From positions 1-57,308 of the forward strand of contig JAGAVH010000019.1 in assembly GCA_017942025.1 (NCBI GenBank): DNA of 57,308 nt, written 5' to 3'. The notes under the pieces are model-generated. The model did not search any database. It was not told where the DNA came from and saw only the letters and a program-made list of their open reading frames with translations. This DNA comes from Ruminiclostridium sp. GTDB lineage: Bacteria; Bacillota; Clostridia; Oscillospirales; Ruminococcaceae. Shown one piece after another: positions 43,416 through 51,801 of this stretch; position 1 is the stretch's first letter; each line of letters starts with the position of its first letter. The position numbers were made by a program, and so were the translations under genes.

Positions 43416-45527
43416 TTATTTCTTTATCTTATCGTCTGTTTTTGCTGACGATGATTTCTTTGAGGTTGTTTTCTTTGCTGTTGCTTTAGATGCAGTTTCC
43501 TTCTTTGCTTCCGTTTTTTTAGGAGCTGCTTCTTTCTTTGCTACAGTCTTTTTTTCAGTTGCAGACTTAGCTGCAGTTGCCTTCTTTGCAGCGGTTTTCT
43601 TTGCCTTGGGTTTATCATCCTCGGGATTGCGGATGTTTTCAGGTTTTAAGAAAATTGCTGACATTGCAGGAATCTTCATAGTGATAGAGTAATCGAGGCC
43701 GTGCATACCTTCGCACTTTGCAGTAAAGGTACGGTTTGCAAGACCACTACCGCCAAATTCCTTAGCATCCGTGCTGAACACTTCCTTATAGTCTGCATAG
43801 TAAGGTACGCCGAAGCTGTAAACCTCCTGCTCCTGAGGCAAGAAATTACATACTGCTATAATCTCGTTACCCTTTGAATCCTTTCTGCGGAATACGATTA
43901 TACTGTTTTTATAGTCATCGTTGGAAATCCAGCTGAAGCCTGTCCAGTCATAATCAATTTCCCACAGAGGAGAATTATCCTTATAAAAAATATTGAGTGC
44001 CTTAACAAATTCGCTGTAACGCTTATGCTCCTCAAACTGAAGAATATCCCAGTCAAGACCCGTCTTGTAATTCCATTCTTTATACTGTGCAAATTCCTGT
44101 CCCATAAAGGTAAGCTTTTTACCGGGATGTGCTGTCATATATGAAAGGAAGGTACGAAGAGAATCAAATCTCTTGTCACGAGGTCCACTCATCTTATCAA
44201 GCATTGAGCATTTTCCGTACACTACCTCGTCGTGCGAAATAGGGAGTATGAAGTTCTCGGAGAATGCGTAATAGAATGAGAAGGTCAGCTTATCGTGATT
44301 GTACTGGCGATATTCGGGATTCATGGACATATAGGATAACATATCATTCATCCAGCCCATATTCCACTTGAAGTTGAAGCCAAGACCACCGATATCTGTA
44401 GGCTTTGTAACCATAGGCCATGCGGTAGATTCTTCAGCTATCATAAGCAGTCCCTTATGTCTTTCGAAAAGGGTTGCATTAAGCTTCTGTAAGAACTCTA
44501 CAGCCTCCAGATTTTCGTTACTACCGTATCTGTTGGGTGTCCATGCGCCATCCTGTCTGTCATAGTCAAGATAAAGCATAGAAGCAACAGCGTCTACTCT
44601 CAGGCCGTCTATGTGATATTCTGTAATCCAGTAGTTAGCATTAGAAATAAGGAAGGACTGTACCTCGGGCTTACCCCAGTCAAATACTCTTGTGCCCCAA
44701 TTGTAATGCTCACGCTTGTTGGGATCGGTGTATTCGTAACAGCATTCACCGTCAAATTCGTAAAGTCCTGCCGCATCCTTAGGGAAATGTGCAGGTACCC
44801 AGTCAAGAATAACGCCTACTTCGTGATTATGGCAGTAATCGATGAACTGCATAAAGTCTGCAGGTGTACCGAATCTTGATGTGGGTGCATAATAACCAAT
44901 CTGCTGATAACCCCATGAACCATCAAAGGGGAATTCCGCAACGGGCATCATTTCGATATGGGTATATCCCATACTCTTTACGTAAGGAATGAGCTTTTCT
45001 GCAAGCTCCATATAGCTGAACAGCTCATCTTCATCCTGTTTCTTGAACCAGGAATTGAGGTGGAACTCGTAGATATTCATAGGAGAACGATAAACATCCT
45101 TTGTTTCCTTTGCCTTCATCCACTTGTCATCTGTCCACTTATAGCAGTTGATATCATAAATTTTAGACGCTGTATTAGGTCTTGTTTCCATATGATATCC
45201 ATAGGGGTCTGCTTTGAGCTTTATCTGACCACCGGTTGTTCTGATACTGTATTTGTAGTTATCGAACTGCTTCATTCCGGGGATAAAAAGCTCCCATATA
45301 CCGCCGTCGCTTATCTTATTCATATAGTTAAGCTCACGATTCCAGTGGTTGAAATCACCTACTACACATACATCTACGGCTCTGGGTGCCCATACTCTGA
45401 AAATTATGCCATCTTGACCGCCAATGTTAGCGGTATGTGATCCGAAAAACTTATATGCCTGTGCATTGTTGCCCTGATGGAACAGATACAAAGGCACCTC
45501 GTATTCCTTTGGAATGTTAATTGACAT
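43416..45527 (-). CDS. glgB: 1,4-alpha-glucan branching enzyme with a histone-like Lys/Ala tail
   Basis: The 703-residue enzyme forms the alpha-1,6 branches of glycogen. An N-terminal CBM48-type domain ([23 protein letters not shown]) precedes the GH13 barrel with [22 protein letters not shown], the nucleophile region [25 protein letters not shown] (acid) and [11 protein letters not shown]. The last 65 or so residues are an unusual Lys/Ala/Thr/Ser-rich tail ([12 protein letters not shown] type repeats). Start ATG at 45527 with GGAGGAAA; a GTG one codon earlier is also possible. A promoter lies at 45573. Confidence 0.94.
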   Translation of the reverse strand: MSINIPKEYEVPLYLFHQGNNAQAYKFFGSHTANIGGQDGIIFRVWAPRAVDVCVVGDFNHWNRELNYMNKISDGGIWELFIPGMKQFDNYKYSIRTTGGQIKLKADPYGYHMETRPNTASKIYDINCYKWTDDKWMKAKETKDVYRSPMNIYEFHLNSWFKKQDEDELFSYMELAEKLIPYVKSMGYTHIEMMPVAEFPFDGSWGYQQIGYYAPTSRFGTPADFMQFIDYCHNHEVGVILDWVPAHFPKDAAGLYEFDGECCYEYTDPNKREHYNWGTRVFDWGKPEVQSFLISNANYWITEYHIDGLRVDAVASMLYLDYDRQDGAWTPNRYGSNENLEAVEFLQKLNATLFERHKGLLMIAEESTAWPMVTKPTDIGGLGFNFKWNMGWMNDMLSYMSMNPEYRQYNHDKLTFSFYYAFSENFILPISHDEVVYGKCSMLDKMSGPRDKRFDSLRTFLSYMTAHPGKKLTFMGQEFAQYKEWNYKTGLDWDILQFEEHKRYSEFVKALNIFYKDNSPLWEIDYDWTGFSWISNDDYKNSIIVFRRKDSKGNEIIAVCNFLPQEQEVYSFGVPYYADYKEVFSTDAKEFGGSGLANRTFTAKCEGMHGLDYSITMKIPAMSAIFLKPENIRNPEDDKPKAKKTAAKKATAAKSATEKKTVAKKEAAPKKTEAKKETASKATAKKTTSKKSSSAKTDDKIKK

Positions 45528-45572
45528 CACAATTTCCTCCTAAAGATTATAGTTTGTGAATTTTATAACTTA

Positions 45573-45601
45573 ATTGTACCATAAACTTCAAAAAAATTCA
45601 A
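45573..45601 (-). promoter_or_regulatory. glg operon promoter
   Basis: On the minus strand TTGAAT (45596-45601), 17 bp, TACAAT (45573-45578), about 45 bp before glgB. The rest of the 150-bp gap is A+T rich. Confidence 0.65.
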
Positions 45602-45677
45602 TAGTTTTGTGATTAGTTTATCATATTTGCATTATTTTTTCGCAATATTTTGTTAAATTTATACTATTTATCTGCCT

Positions 45678-46715
45678 TTATTTCCAATTTCGGATAAATG
45701 CGGCAAGCTCACCTGCCATTTCTTCCTGCTCTGTGATACGAGGATGTCCGGGTGTAGCTGCAGCGTTTCTTAAAAATCTGTAGCGTACCACATTCTTATT
45801 GTCAAGTTCATCAGCTATTTCGTCAAGAGCGTCATCCCATGTAGCTTCATGCATAAGAACAGTAGTTATAAGGATGAATCTGGTTTTATCACCATACTTT
45901 TCTATAAGTGAATTTACCATATTTTTATATGTAGTCTTCCAGTATTCTCTGTAGTCCTTTTCATAAATACGCTGAGGAGCAGGATGCGCATCATTCTGAC
46001 CGAGTGCGATGATTACATAGTCGGGAGTATAACGACTGAAATCCCACTCTGTTATCCCCATTTCGGGAACATAGGACATCTGCTTGTAAACAGTTTCCAT
46101 ACCGATATAGGAATCGGGGTTGAAATAACCTGCGCCATCAACCATAGAAATGCCGCCCTGGGCGTTGCAATGTATTTCAGCATTAAGCTTTCTGGCAAGT
46201 GATAAGGAATAGGAAAACCAACTGTTATCATAACAGGAATTATGGGAGGGATCGCAGTGTCCGTCGTAATATACCGCTTCGACCACCTCTCCTGCGGAAA
46301 CGCTGTCGCCGTATATCTCAAGCTTCATATCATATTTATGCTCATTTGCCATTACCTCAGCATTTTCATCAACCATAAGTCCGCAGAAACGGAAGTAATG
46401 ATGCGATCCTGCTGTACGCTTGAAAATAGTTATGGTATGCTCCCCTTCAGGAAGATTGTCTGCTATAGGTATATAAACAGGTACATCTGATTTGTTGAGG
46501 TCAAATTTGTACTGAATGCCATCAACAACCGCACCGATCCATGTAACAGGATATATCAGCATAGGCTGTATCATCATACCTACAGATGTTCCGGTAAACC
46601 TTGCGCTCACCATACTGCCGGCGTAGATAAATAAAGGACGTTCTTTTTCGGAAAAGTCTATTCTTCCCATATAAGAAAAGACATCTGAAGGGGTTATAAG
46701 CTTTTTGTTAAGCAT
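45678..46715 (-). CDS. SGNH/GDSL hydrolase, CE2-like carbohydrate esterase (cytoplasmic)
   Basis: The 345-residue protein has a jelly-roll-like N-terminal domain (1-125: SARFTGTSVGMMIQ, YIPIADNLPEGEHTITIFKRT) followed by an SGNH domain: IYGDSVSAGEVVEA (nucleophile Ser near 138), NAQGGI (Gly), IIALGQNDAH (Asn) and AATPGHPRITEQ (catalytic His). This order is that of carbohydrate esterase family 2, which removes acetyl groups from xylan or other glycans. No signal peptide, so it should work on imported sugars. The ATG at 46715 has a GAAAGGA RBS. Confidence 0.82.
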   Translation of the reverse strand: MLNKKLITPSDVFSYMGRIDFSEKERPLFIYAGSMVSARFTGTSVGMMIQPMLIYPVTWIGAVVDGIQYKFDLNKSDVPVYIPIADNLPEGEHTITIFKRTAGSHHYFRFCGLMVDENAEVMANEHKYDMKLEIYGDSVSAGEVVEAVYYDGHCDPSHNSCYDNSWFSYSLSLARKLNAEIHCNAQGGISMVDGAGYFNPDSYIGMETVYKQMSYVPEMGITEWDFSRYTPDYVIIALGQNDAHPAPQRIYEKDYREYWKTTYKNMVNSLIEKYGDKTRFILITTVLMHEATWDDALDEIADELDNKNVVRYRFLRNAAATPGHPRITEQEEMAGELAAFIRNWK

Positions 46716-46756
46716 AGTAAAATTTCCTTTCGATAAAGTATTTGTATGCACTATAT

Positions 46757-46785
46757 ATTGTAACATATGTAATCGTTTTTTTCAA
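46757..46785 (-). promoter_or_regulatory. Promoter of the CE2-like esterase gene
   Basis: On the minus strand TTGAAA (46780-46785), 17 bp, TACAAT (46757-46762). Confidence 0.65.
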
Positions 46786-46823
46786 TTCCAAATTAAAAAT
46801 TCGCTAAAAAAATTTATATTCTA

Positions 46824-46852
46824 TTGACATTAGGTAAATTTAGTGTTATATT
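46824..46852 (+). promoter_or_regulatory. Promoter of the secreted SGNH lipoprotein gene
   Basis: TTGACA (46824-46829), 17 bp, TATATT (46847-46852), divergent from the esterase promoter at 46757-46785. Confidence 0.7.
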
Positions 46853-46931
46853 TAGCTTGTAGTCAAGAAAATTAAAGTAAACTCTGAATTTTCTTAAAGT
46901 GTTAATCAAAATACGGAAAGGACATATTTGT

Positions 46932-48431
46932 ATGAAGAAAAAATTATTTGCTCTTATTCTTGCAGTATGTGTAACAATGAGTGTTACCGCCTGCAACAAT
47001 CAGACCACTTCTTCTGCTGTTACATCCGGTACAAGCTCTACCGAAAGCAAAGAAGACTCCAAAGCCGAATCCAGCACCGAAAGCAAAGAAGAATCAAAAG
47101 ACGAATCCGAAGCTGAAAGCAAGGAAGAAGCTTCCGCACCTGAAACATCAGACACCACAACTTCTTCTCCCGAGACATCTGATACAGCGACTTCTGCTCC
47201 CGAGACATCTGATACAGCGACTTCTGCTCCCGAGACATCTGATACAGCGACTTCTGCTCCTGAAACAACAACAGAAGATAACACTTCAGATGCTCCCACA
47301 GTAGAAACATATAAAGCAGGCGGACTGATAACCGAAGAAATGAAAGAAATCTCGGTACTCCACGAAGGTAACAGAGTAAGACTTGCAGGCTTCTTAAAGA
47401 AGATTGCTGCAGGCGAAGAGGTTACAGTAGGCTTTATCGGCGGTTCTATTACTCAGGGCACAAGCGCAGGCAACAATCTTTGCTATGCAAAGCTTACAGC
47501 CGATTGGATTCAGGACACATATCCCAACGCCAAGGTAAACTATGTAAACGCAGGTATCGGTGCTACAGGCTCATACATCGGCGTACACAGAGTTACAAAC
47601 GATCTTCTTTCAAAGAAGCCTGACCTTGTATTCGTTGAATTCTCGGTCAACGATACAACCGAACACACACAGCGCAACATTGAATCCTACGACAGCCTTT
47701 TAAGAACTATCTGGAATTATGAAACAGCTCCTGCTGTTATCACAATAGCGACTGTTCAGGAAAACGGCACAAGCTTCCAGCAGTATCACTACGATATCAT
47801 AAAGAAATATGATCTTCCTATGATTTCCTACGGCGACGCTATTCTTTCTGTTATAAAGAAGGGTGACATTGCATGGAAGGAAATTTCCGACGATAACATT
47901 CATCCCAATGTTCCCGGACACAATGCATTATCACAGATGCTTACAGCATATCTCAGCGATGCAATCGCAGACCTTGACAGCATCACAGGTGCAGAAAGTG
48001 ACTTTACGGTAAAGGCATCTCAGGCAGGTTTTGAAAACGGTACACTTTTAACTCCCATCAATTCACAGCCCACAGTAAGCGGCTTCATAAAGAAAAACGG
48101 TTACTTCGGTGGCTTTGATGGAACATGGATTGCTTTAGCAGCCGCAAAGCCTTACCCCGATGATGTAGGCCTCACCTTTGAAGTAGAAGCAAAGAGCATC
48201 GGTCTTCTTTACGGAAAACTCACAAACAGCACAGCAACAAAAGCTGATATTTACGTTGACGGCGAGCTTGTAACTACTATCGACGCTGCTTTCCCCGGCG
48301 GTTGGGGCAACTACGTTGAATGTGCACATATCAAATCATTCAATGAAACCGGCAAGCACACTGTAAAAATCGTTCCTAAAACAAGAGAAGGCGGCTCAGT
48401 CTTCTATGTAAGTGCTTTAGCTATTTCCTAA
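46932..48431 (+). CDS. Secreted SGNH/GDSL esterase lipoprotein with repetitive Ser/Thr/Glu linker
   Basis: The 499-residue protein has a lipoprotein signal (lipobox SVTAC), then a linker of about 110 residues with Ser/Glu/Lys runs and a tandem TSDTATSAPE-type repeat. The SGNH domain (about 150-345) shows VGFIGGSITQGTSAG (Ser), GATGSYIG, VEFSVNDT (Asn) and DDNIHPNVPGH (Asp-x-x-His). A beta-rich C-terminal domain follows. It should act as a surface esterase, probably deacetylating plant polysaccharide. The ATG at 46932 has GGAAAGGA upstream. Confidence 0.85.
   Translation: MKKKLFALILAVCVTMSVTACNNQTTSSAVTSGTSSTESKEDSKAESSTESKEESKDESEAESKEEASAPETSDTTTSSPETSDTATSAPETSDTATSAPETSDTATSAPETTTEDNTSDAPTVETYKAGGLITEEMKEISVLHEGNRVRLAGFLKKIAAGEEVTVGFIGGSITQGTSAGNNLCYAKLTADWIQDTYPNAKVNYVNAGIGATGSYIGVHRVTNDLLSKKPDLVFVEFSVNDTTEHTQRNIESYDSLLRTIWNYETAPAVITIATVQENGTSFQQYHYDIIKKYDLPMISYGDAILSVIKKGDIAWKEISDDNIHPNVPGHNALSQMLTAYLSDAIADLDSITGAESDFTVKASQAGFENGTLLTPINSQPTVSGFIKKNGYFGGFDGTWIALAAAKPYPDDVGLTFEVEAKSIGLLYGKLTNSTATKADIYVDGELVTTIDAAFPGGWGNYVECAHIKSFNETGKHTVKIVPKTREGGSVFYVSALAIS
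47129..47261 (+). repeat. 30-bp tandem repeats encoding a TSDTATSAPE linker
   Basis: Several consecutive 30-bp units coding for TSDTATSAPE-like decapeptides (three nearly identical, one diverged TSDTTTSSPE copy before them). In-frame units make copy number free to vary without breaking the gene. Confidence 0.85.
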
Positions 48432-48439
48432 AATCACAC

Positions 48440-48474
48440 AAATCCCCTTTTCCGCATTGCGGAAAAGGGGATTT
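48440..48474. terminator. Bidirectional terminator after the SGNH lipoprotein gene
   Basis: AAATCCCCTTTTCCGC and GCGGAAAAGGGGATTT form a 16-bp stem around ATT, between two convergent genes. Confidence 0.85.
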
Positions 48475-48477
48475 GTC

Positions 48478-49098
48478 TTACTTCTGTAAAAGAAAAATAA
48501 CTTTTTTCATTTGAGCTGTTATCGCCGAATAGTAAAGCGGAAACATTGCTTCTACACATCCGAGAAAATACAGATTGCGATTGCTTATTTCGCCGAGCTT
48601 CGGCATATAGGTGTAGATGTATCTTCTGAACCAGTCGGACGAGAAAGGTGGTACTGCAAACTGCTTTTGCTTCAGCATCTTCATATTTTCTTCGTAGTTC
48701 TCATTTATCAGACTGCCATAATTATCTGCACCCTCATTCACCGCTGAATCAAAAATCACCTTCAGTTGTTTATCCTTGATTGATAAATTATCTATCTGCT
48801 TCTTATAGAAAGGAATTCTCACTGCGAGATGATAGCATATCATATGCTGAACTCTCTGAAATTCTGCCGAATCGAATATCTCTTTTATTTCCTTTTTGTT
48901 TATATCTATACCTAAATTTTCAAGCTTTGTAGGATCTGTAGGATCGAGCAGAGCCACTCTGAAAACATCCTTTATTCCTATGTTGTAAAAATCTTTCATA
49001 GATACAGCATAAATATATTTCATTGTTGTAGCCATTGCCTTGCCTGTGTTTGTGATAATGCCCGCAAGTATCGGCAATGATTCGCTTGGAAAATCCAT
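48478..49098 (-). CDS. Protein of unknown function, partner of the EAL phosphodiesterase gene
   Basis: The 206-residue protein has no family that I recognise. It is mostly helical (IKEIFDSAEFQRVQHMICYHLAVRIPFYKKQI, LKVIFDSAVNEGADNYGSLINENYEENMKML), with a hydrophobic, aromatic C-terminus (LYFLGCVEAMFPLYYSAITAQMKKVIFLL) that may touch membrane. It starts 24 bp after the dCache-GGDEF-EAL gene, so they are likely co-transcribed and it may be an output or adaptor of that signalling protein; this is inference. Confidence 0.6.
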   Translation of the reverse strand: MDFPSESLPILAGIITNTGKAMATTMKYIYAVSMKDFYNIGIKDVFRVALLDPTDPTKLENLGIDINKKEIKEIFDSAEFQRVQHMICYHLAVRIPFYKKQIDNLSIKDKQLKVIFDSAVNEGADNYGSLINENYEENMKMLKQKQFAVPPFSSDWFRRYIYTYMPKLGEISNRNLYFLGCVEAMFPLYYSAITAQMKKVIFLLQK

Positions 49099-49122
49099 TT
49101 AATCAGTTCTCCTCATTTATAC

Positions 49123-51408
49123 TTAAATTATCTTTATTGTATCGTGCTTTTTCTTTAATATTTCTTCGAAGCCGTGAGGCGCCATCGGACGGGCGTAATA
49201 ATAACCCTGTGCCATATCACAGCCAAGCCTCTTCAGAAGGGTTACCTGTTCATTACTCTCTATACCCTCGCAGATAGTTTCCATACCCAGAGAACGAGCC
49301 ATTTTGATAACATAGGCTATAATATCATTTGCTCTCTTATTGTTTACGGATTCAGTCAGGAATGCTCTGTCTATTTTAAGCACGTCTGCAGGCAAGTCCT
49401 TCAGCATATTGAGTGACGAATAGCCTGAACCGAAATCGTCTATAGAAATATGGAAGCCCAGTGATTTCAGCTTATCAAAAACCTTTGTAAGAACTTCAAG
49501 AGATTCAAAAGCCGCACTTTCGGTTATCTCAATTTCGATTCTCGATGTTGGTATAGCATAATCGTCACAGATGCTCTTGAGAGTATCCGGGAATGCAGGA
49601 TCGGCAAGATGAACTCTTGACATATTTACCGATATCATAATATCCTTATAGCCAAGTGATTCCCAGGTTTTCATCATATAGCAGACCTGTTCCATTACGT
49701 AGTAATCAAGCTTTACAATAAAACCGTTTCTCTCAAATAATGGTATAAACTTTGCCGGGGATACCACTGTATCGTTTTTTATCCAACGGACAAGCGCCTC
49801 TGCACCCATAAGATAGGGAGTTTCTCCAAGAGAAACCTTTGGCTGGAAGTATACACAGAATTCGTGAGAATCAAGAGCGTTCTGCATCTCATTTTCAATG
49901 TGCTTTTCCTCACGTATCTCTTTCAGCATTTCTTCGTTATAAAAAGCGTATGAGCTTCGCTCACCGTATTTTACGGTTCGCTTTGCTATATCGGCAAGAT
50001 CGCCCATCTTGCGTATTGTAAGCTTGTTATCGGTTATTCTGTATATACCGAAGGATATAACAGGTGCGAAATTGGTTATCTCATATTCAAGAGCATATAT
50101 TATGCGCTTTATTCTTTCTGCCATATCCTCGTCGCTTTTATACACAAGAAGCAGATAGAAATTATCGGAATTTATTCTGGAGAAGGTTTCGTGATTATTC
50201 AGATTTCTGTTTACAACATCCGCAATCTGTTTTAAAATTCTGTTACCTTCCTCGTGTCCGAACATATCGTTTATAGCCTTGAATTTATCAATATCAAAGC
50301 TTACAAATGCATATTTTCTGTAGCTCTGGCTAAGCAGATACTGGGCATCCTTTTCAAATTTACCCCACGTGCCGTAGCCTGTGAGAGTATCCTCATAAGC
50401 AACCTTTGTGATTTCTTCGTTTGCTTTTTTCAGCGCCTTGAAGGAATTGTAAGTAAATACAAAATATGCTATCACGATAAGAGCAAGCACTCCGATAAAG
50501 AAAAGAAAAAGAATCAGCGTTTTGCTTATATATTCATCAAGCTTACCATATACCACATCTGCAGGGAAAATAACGAAATAGTGAAGATTTTCGTCGACGC
50601 TGAAAGTTGTATAATAAGACACATACTTGCCATTGTCGGTATCAACGCTCACCATTCCATGAGATTCTTTTTTATTGAATTCATCCTTCAGCAAAGTAAT
50701 TTCCTGTTCAGTAAGGTTTTTCAGGAATACTGATTCGAAGAGATTATCCTTTACAGGTACATAATCGCCGAAAAGATTATTACCTTCCATAAGTACATTA
50801 CCATTACTGTCAATGACATATCCGACTGCATTATTTTCATGCCCTTTGACGCTCAGATTAAGAACATCCTTATACACATCAGAATTGCACATACCTGCAA
50901 CAACGCCGATTACTCTCTGATAATCTCCGTAGATAGGTGCGGCTATGACATTTACCATCCGCTGATCCGGCTCGCTGTAAATGGATTCTGATATAACTAT
51001 CTCGCCATTCATAGCTTTTTTGAAATATTCTCTGTGACTGACATTTATTTTTTCGTTTCGATGAGATATAGATTCGCCCTGCTCATCTATTATAATAATA
51101 TTGAGCATACCGCTGTCTTCAGTCAGTTTTTTCAGTTCCGACATAAGATCTACACGGACTCTGTTTTTATACTTGCTACTGCAGGCTGCGTAATTGGTTA
51201 TAGTAGATACATCCGCTTTTATCATCGCATCTATCGCCTTGTGATTACCGTGCACCATATCGTGTGCAAGACTTTCTGTTTCTGTATTAAGTTTTGACAC
51301 AACTCCGTTAAGAAAAACAAGTGCTATAACTACAAAGACAGAAAACAACACAGAAATAGCAAGAGTAATGTAGGATTGTTTTTTAACCGAATGCGGCATA
51401 TATTTCAC
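49123..51408 (-). CDS. dCache-GGDEF-EAL cyclic-di-GMP phosphodiesterase with degenerate GGDEF
   Basis: The 761-residue membrane protein has TM helices at about 14-34 and 298-320 enclosing a dCache sensor, a GGDEF domain (335-490) and an EAL domain (505-755). The GGDEF signature is NSDNF (413-417), so cyclase activity is unlikely; the domain may bind GTP as a regulator. The EAL domain keeps its catalytic set: EAL (537-539), SVNMS, IEITES, IDDFGSGYSS, LKIDRAF, CEGIE and AQGYYYARP. It should break down c-di-GMP in response to an outside signal. RBS GAGGTG before the ATG. Confidence 0.9.
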   Translation of the reverse strand: MKYMPHSVKKQSYITLAISVLFSVFVVIALVFLNGVVSKLNTETESLAHDMVHGNHKAIDAMIKADVSTITNYAACSSKYKNRVRVDLMSELKKLTEDSGMLNIIIIDEQGESISHRNEKINVSHREYFKKAMNGEIVISESIYSEPDQRMVNVIAAPIYGDYQRVIGVVAGMCNSDVYKDVLNLSVKGHENNAVGYVIDSNGNVLMEGNNLFGDYVPVKDNLFESVFLKNLTEQEITLLKDEFNKKESHGMVSVDTDNGKYVSYYTTFSVDENLHYFVIFPADVVYGKLDEYISKTLILFLFFIGVLALIVIAYFVFTYNSFKALKKANEEITKVAYEDTLTGYGTWGKFEKDAQYLLSQSYRKYAFVSFDIDKFKAINDMFGHEEGNRILKQIADVVNRNLNNHETFSRINSDNFYLLLVYKSDEDMAERIKRIIYALEYEITNFAPVISFGIYRITDNKLTIRKMGDLADIAKRTVKYGERSSYAFYNEEMLKEIREEKHIENEMQNALDSHEFCVYFQPKVSLGETPYLMGAEALVRWIKNDTVVSPAKFIPLFERNGFIVKLDYYVMEQVCYMMKTWESLGYKDIMISVNMSRVHLADPAFPDTLKSICDDYAIPTSRIEIEITESAAFESLEVLTKVFDKLKSLGFHISIDDFGSGYSSLNMLKDLPADVLKIDRAFLTESVNNKRANDIIAYVIKMARSLGMETICEGIESNEQVTLLKRLGCDMAQGYYYARPMAPHGFEEILKKKHDTIKII

Positions 51409-51564
51409 CTCTTTTACGGCAAAATTTGTATCAGGGCATAATTACCCATAATCTCTTATAATCATACCACAAACTGTTATACTATTTCAATAGCTTTTAA
51501 TAAATTTGTCCCATTTGTATGTAAATCTATCTATAATCTTGTACATTTTGCATATAAAAGGCAA

Positions 51565-51695
51565 AAAAATCCCGTATCCCTAAAGGATACGGAAAAATAA
51601 AGAAATATGATAATAAGATAAAAAGGGTAATCATTCTGAAAATCAGAATGAAGAGAAATGAACTGCAAAGAAGATGTAATCTTCATCTGCAGGCT
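51565..51695 (-). ncRNA. Candidate small RNA (about 120 nt) upstream of the GTPase-NYN gene
   Basis: On the minus strand an extended -10 (TGTGTTATAAT, about 51700) is followed by two hairpins, CTGCAGATGAAGAT/ATCTTCTTTGCAG and CATTCTGA/TCAGAATG, and a terminator CCGTATCC-TTTA-GGGATACGG with TTTTTTT (ending near 51565). It contains no sizeable frame. It is divergent from the GTPase gene and could be a free sRNA or a leader that ends before the phosphodiesterase gene. Confidence 0.45.
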
Positions 51696-51741
51696 TATTA
51701 TAACACATCCTATGTCCCATAAAAAGTACAACCAGAATAAT

Positions 51742-51770
51742 TTGACATTATTCTTATTATATAGTAAAAT
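51742..51770 (+). promoter_or_regulatory. Promoter of the GTPase-NYN gene
   Basis: TTGACA (51742-51747), 17 bp, TAAAAT (51765-51770), 32 bp before the start; the leader is too short for the leader-peptide attenuation known for tet(M). Confidence 0.8.
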
Positions 51771-51801
51771 AAGAGAAAGATAAACGAAAGGAGGTAGCAG
51801 T

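Noticed and set aside
47129-47261. CRISPR-like 30-bp repeats
   Set aside because: The units are contiguous without spacers, in frame, and encode a Ser/Thr linker.
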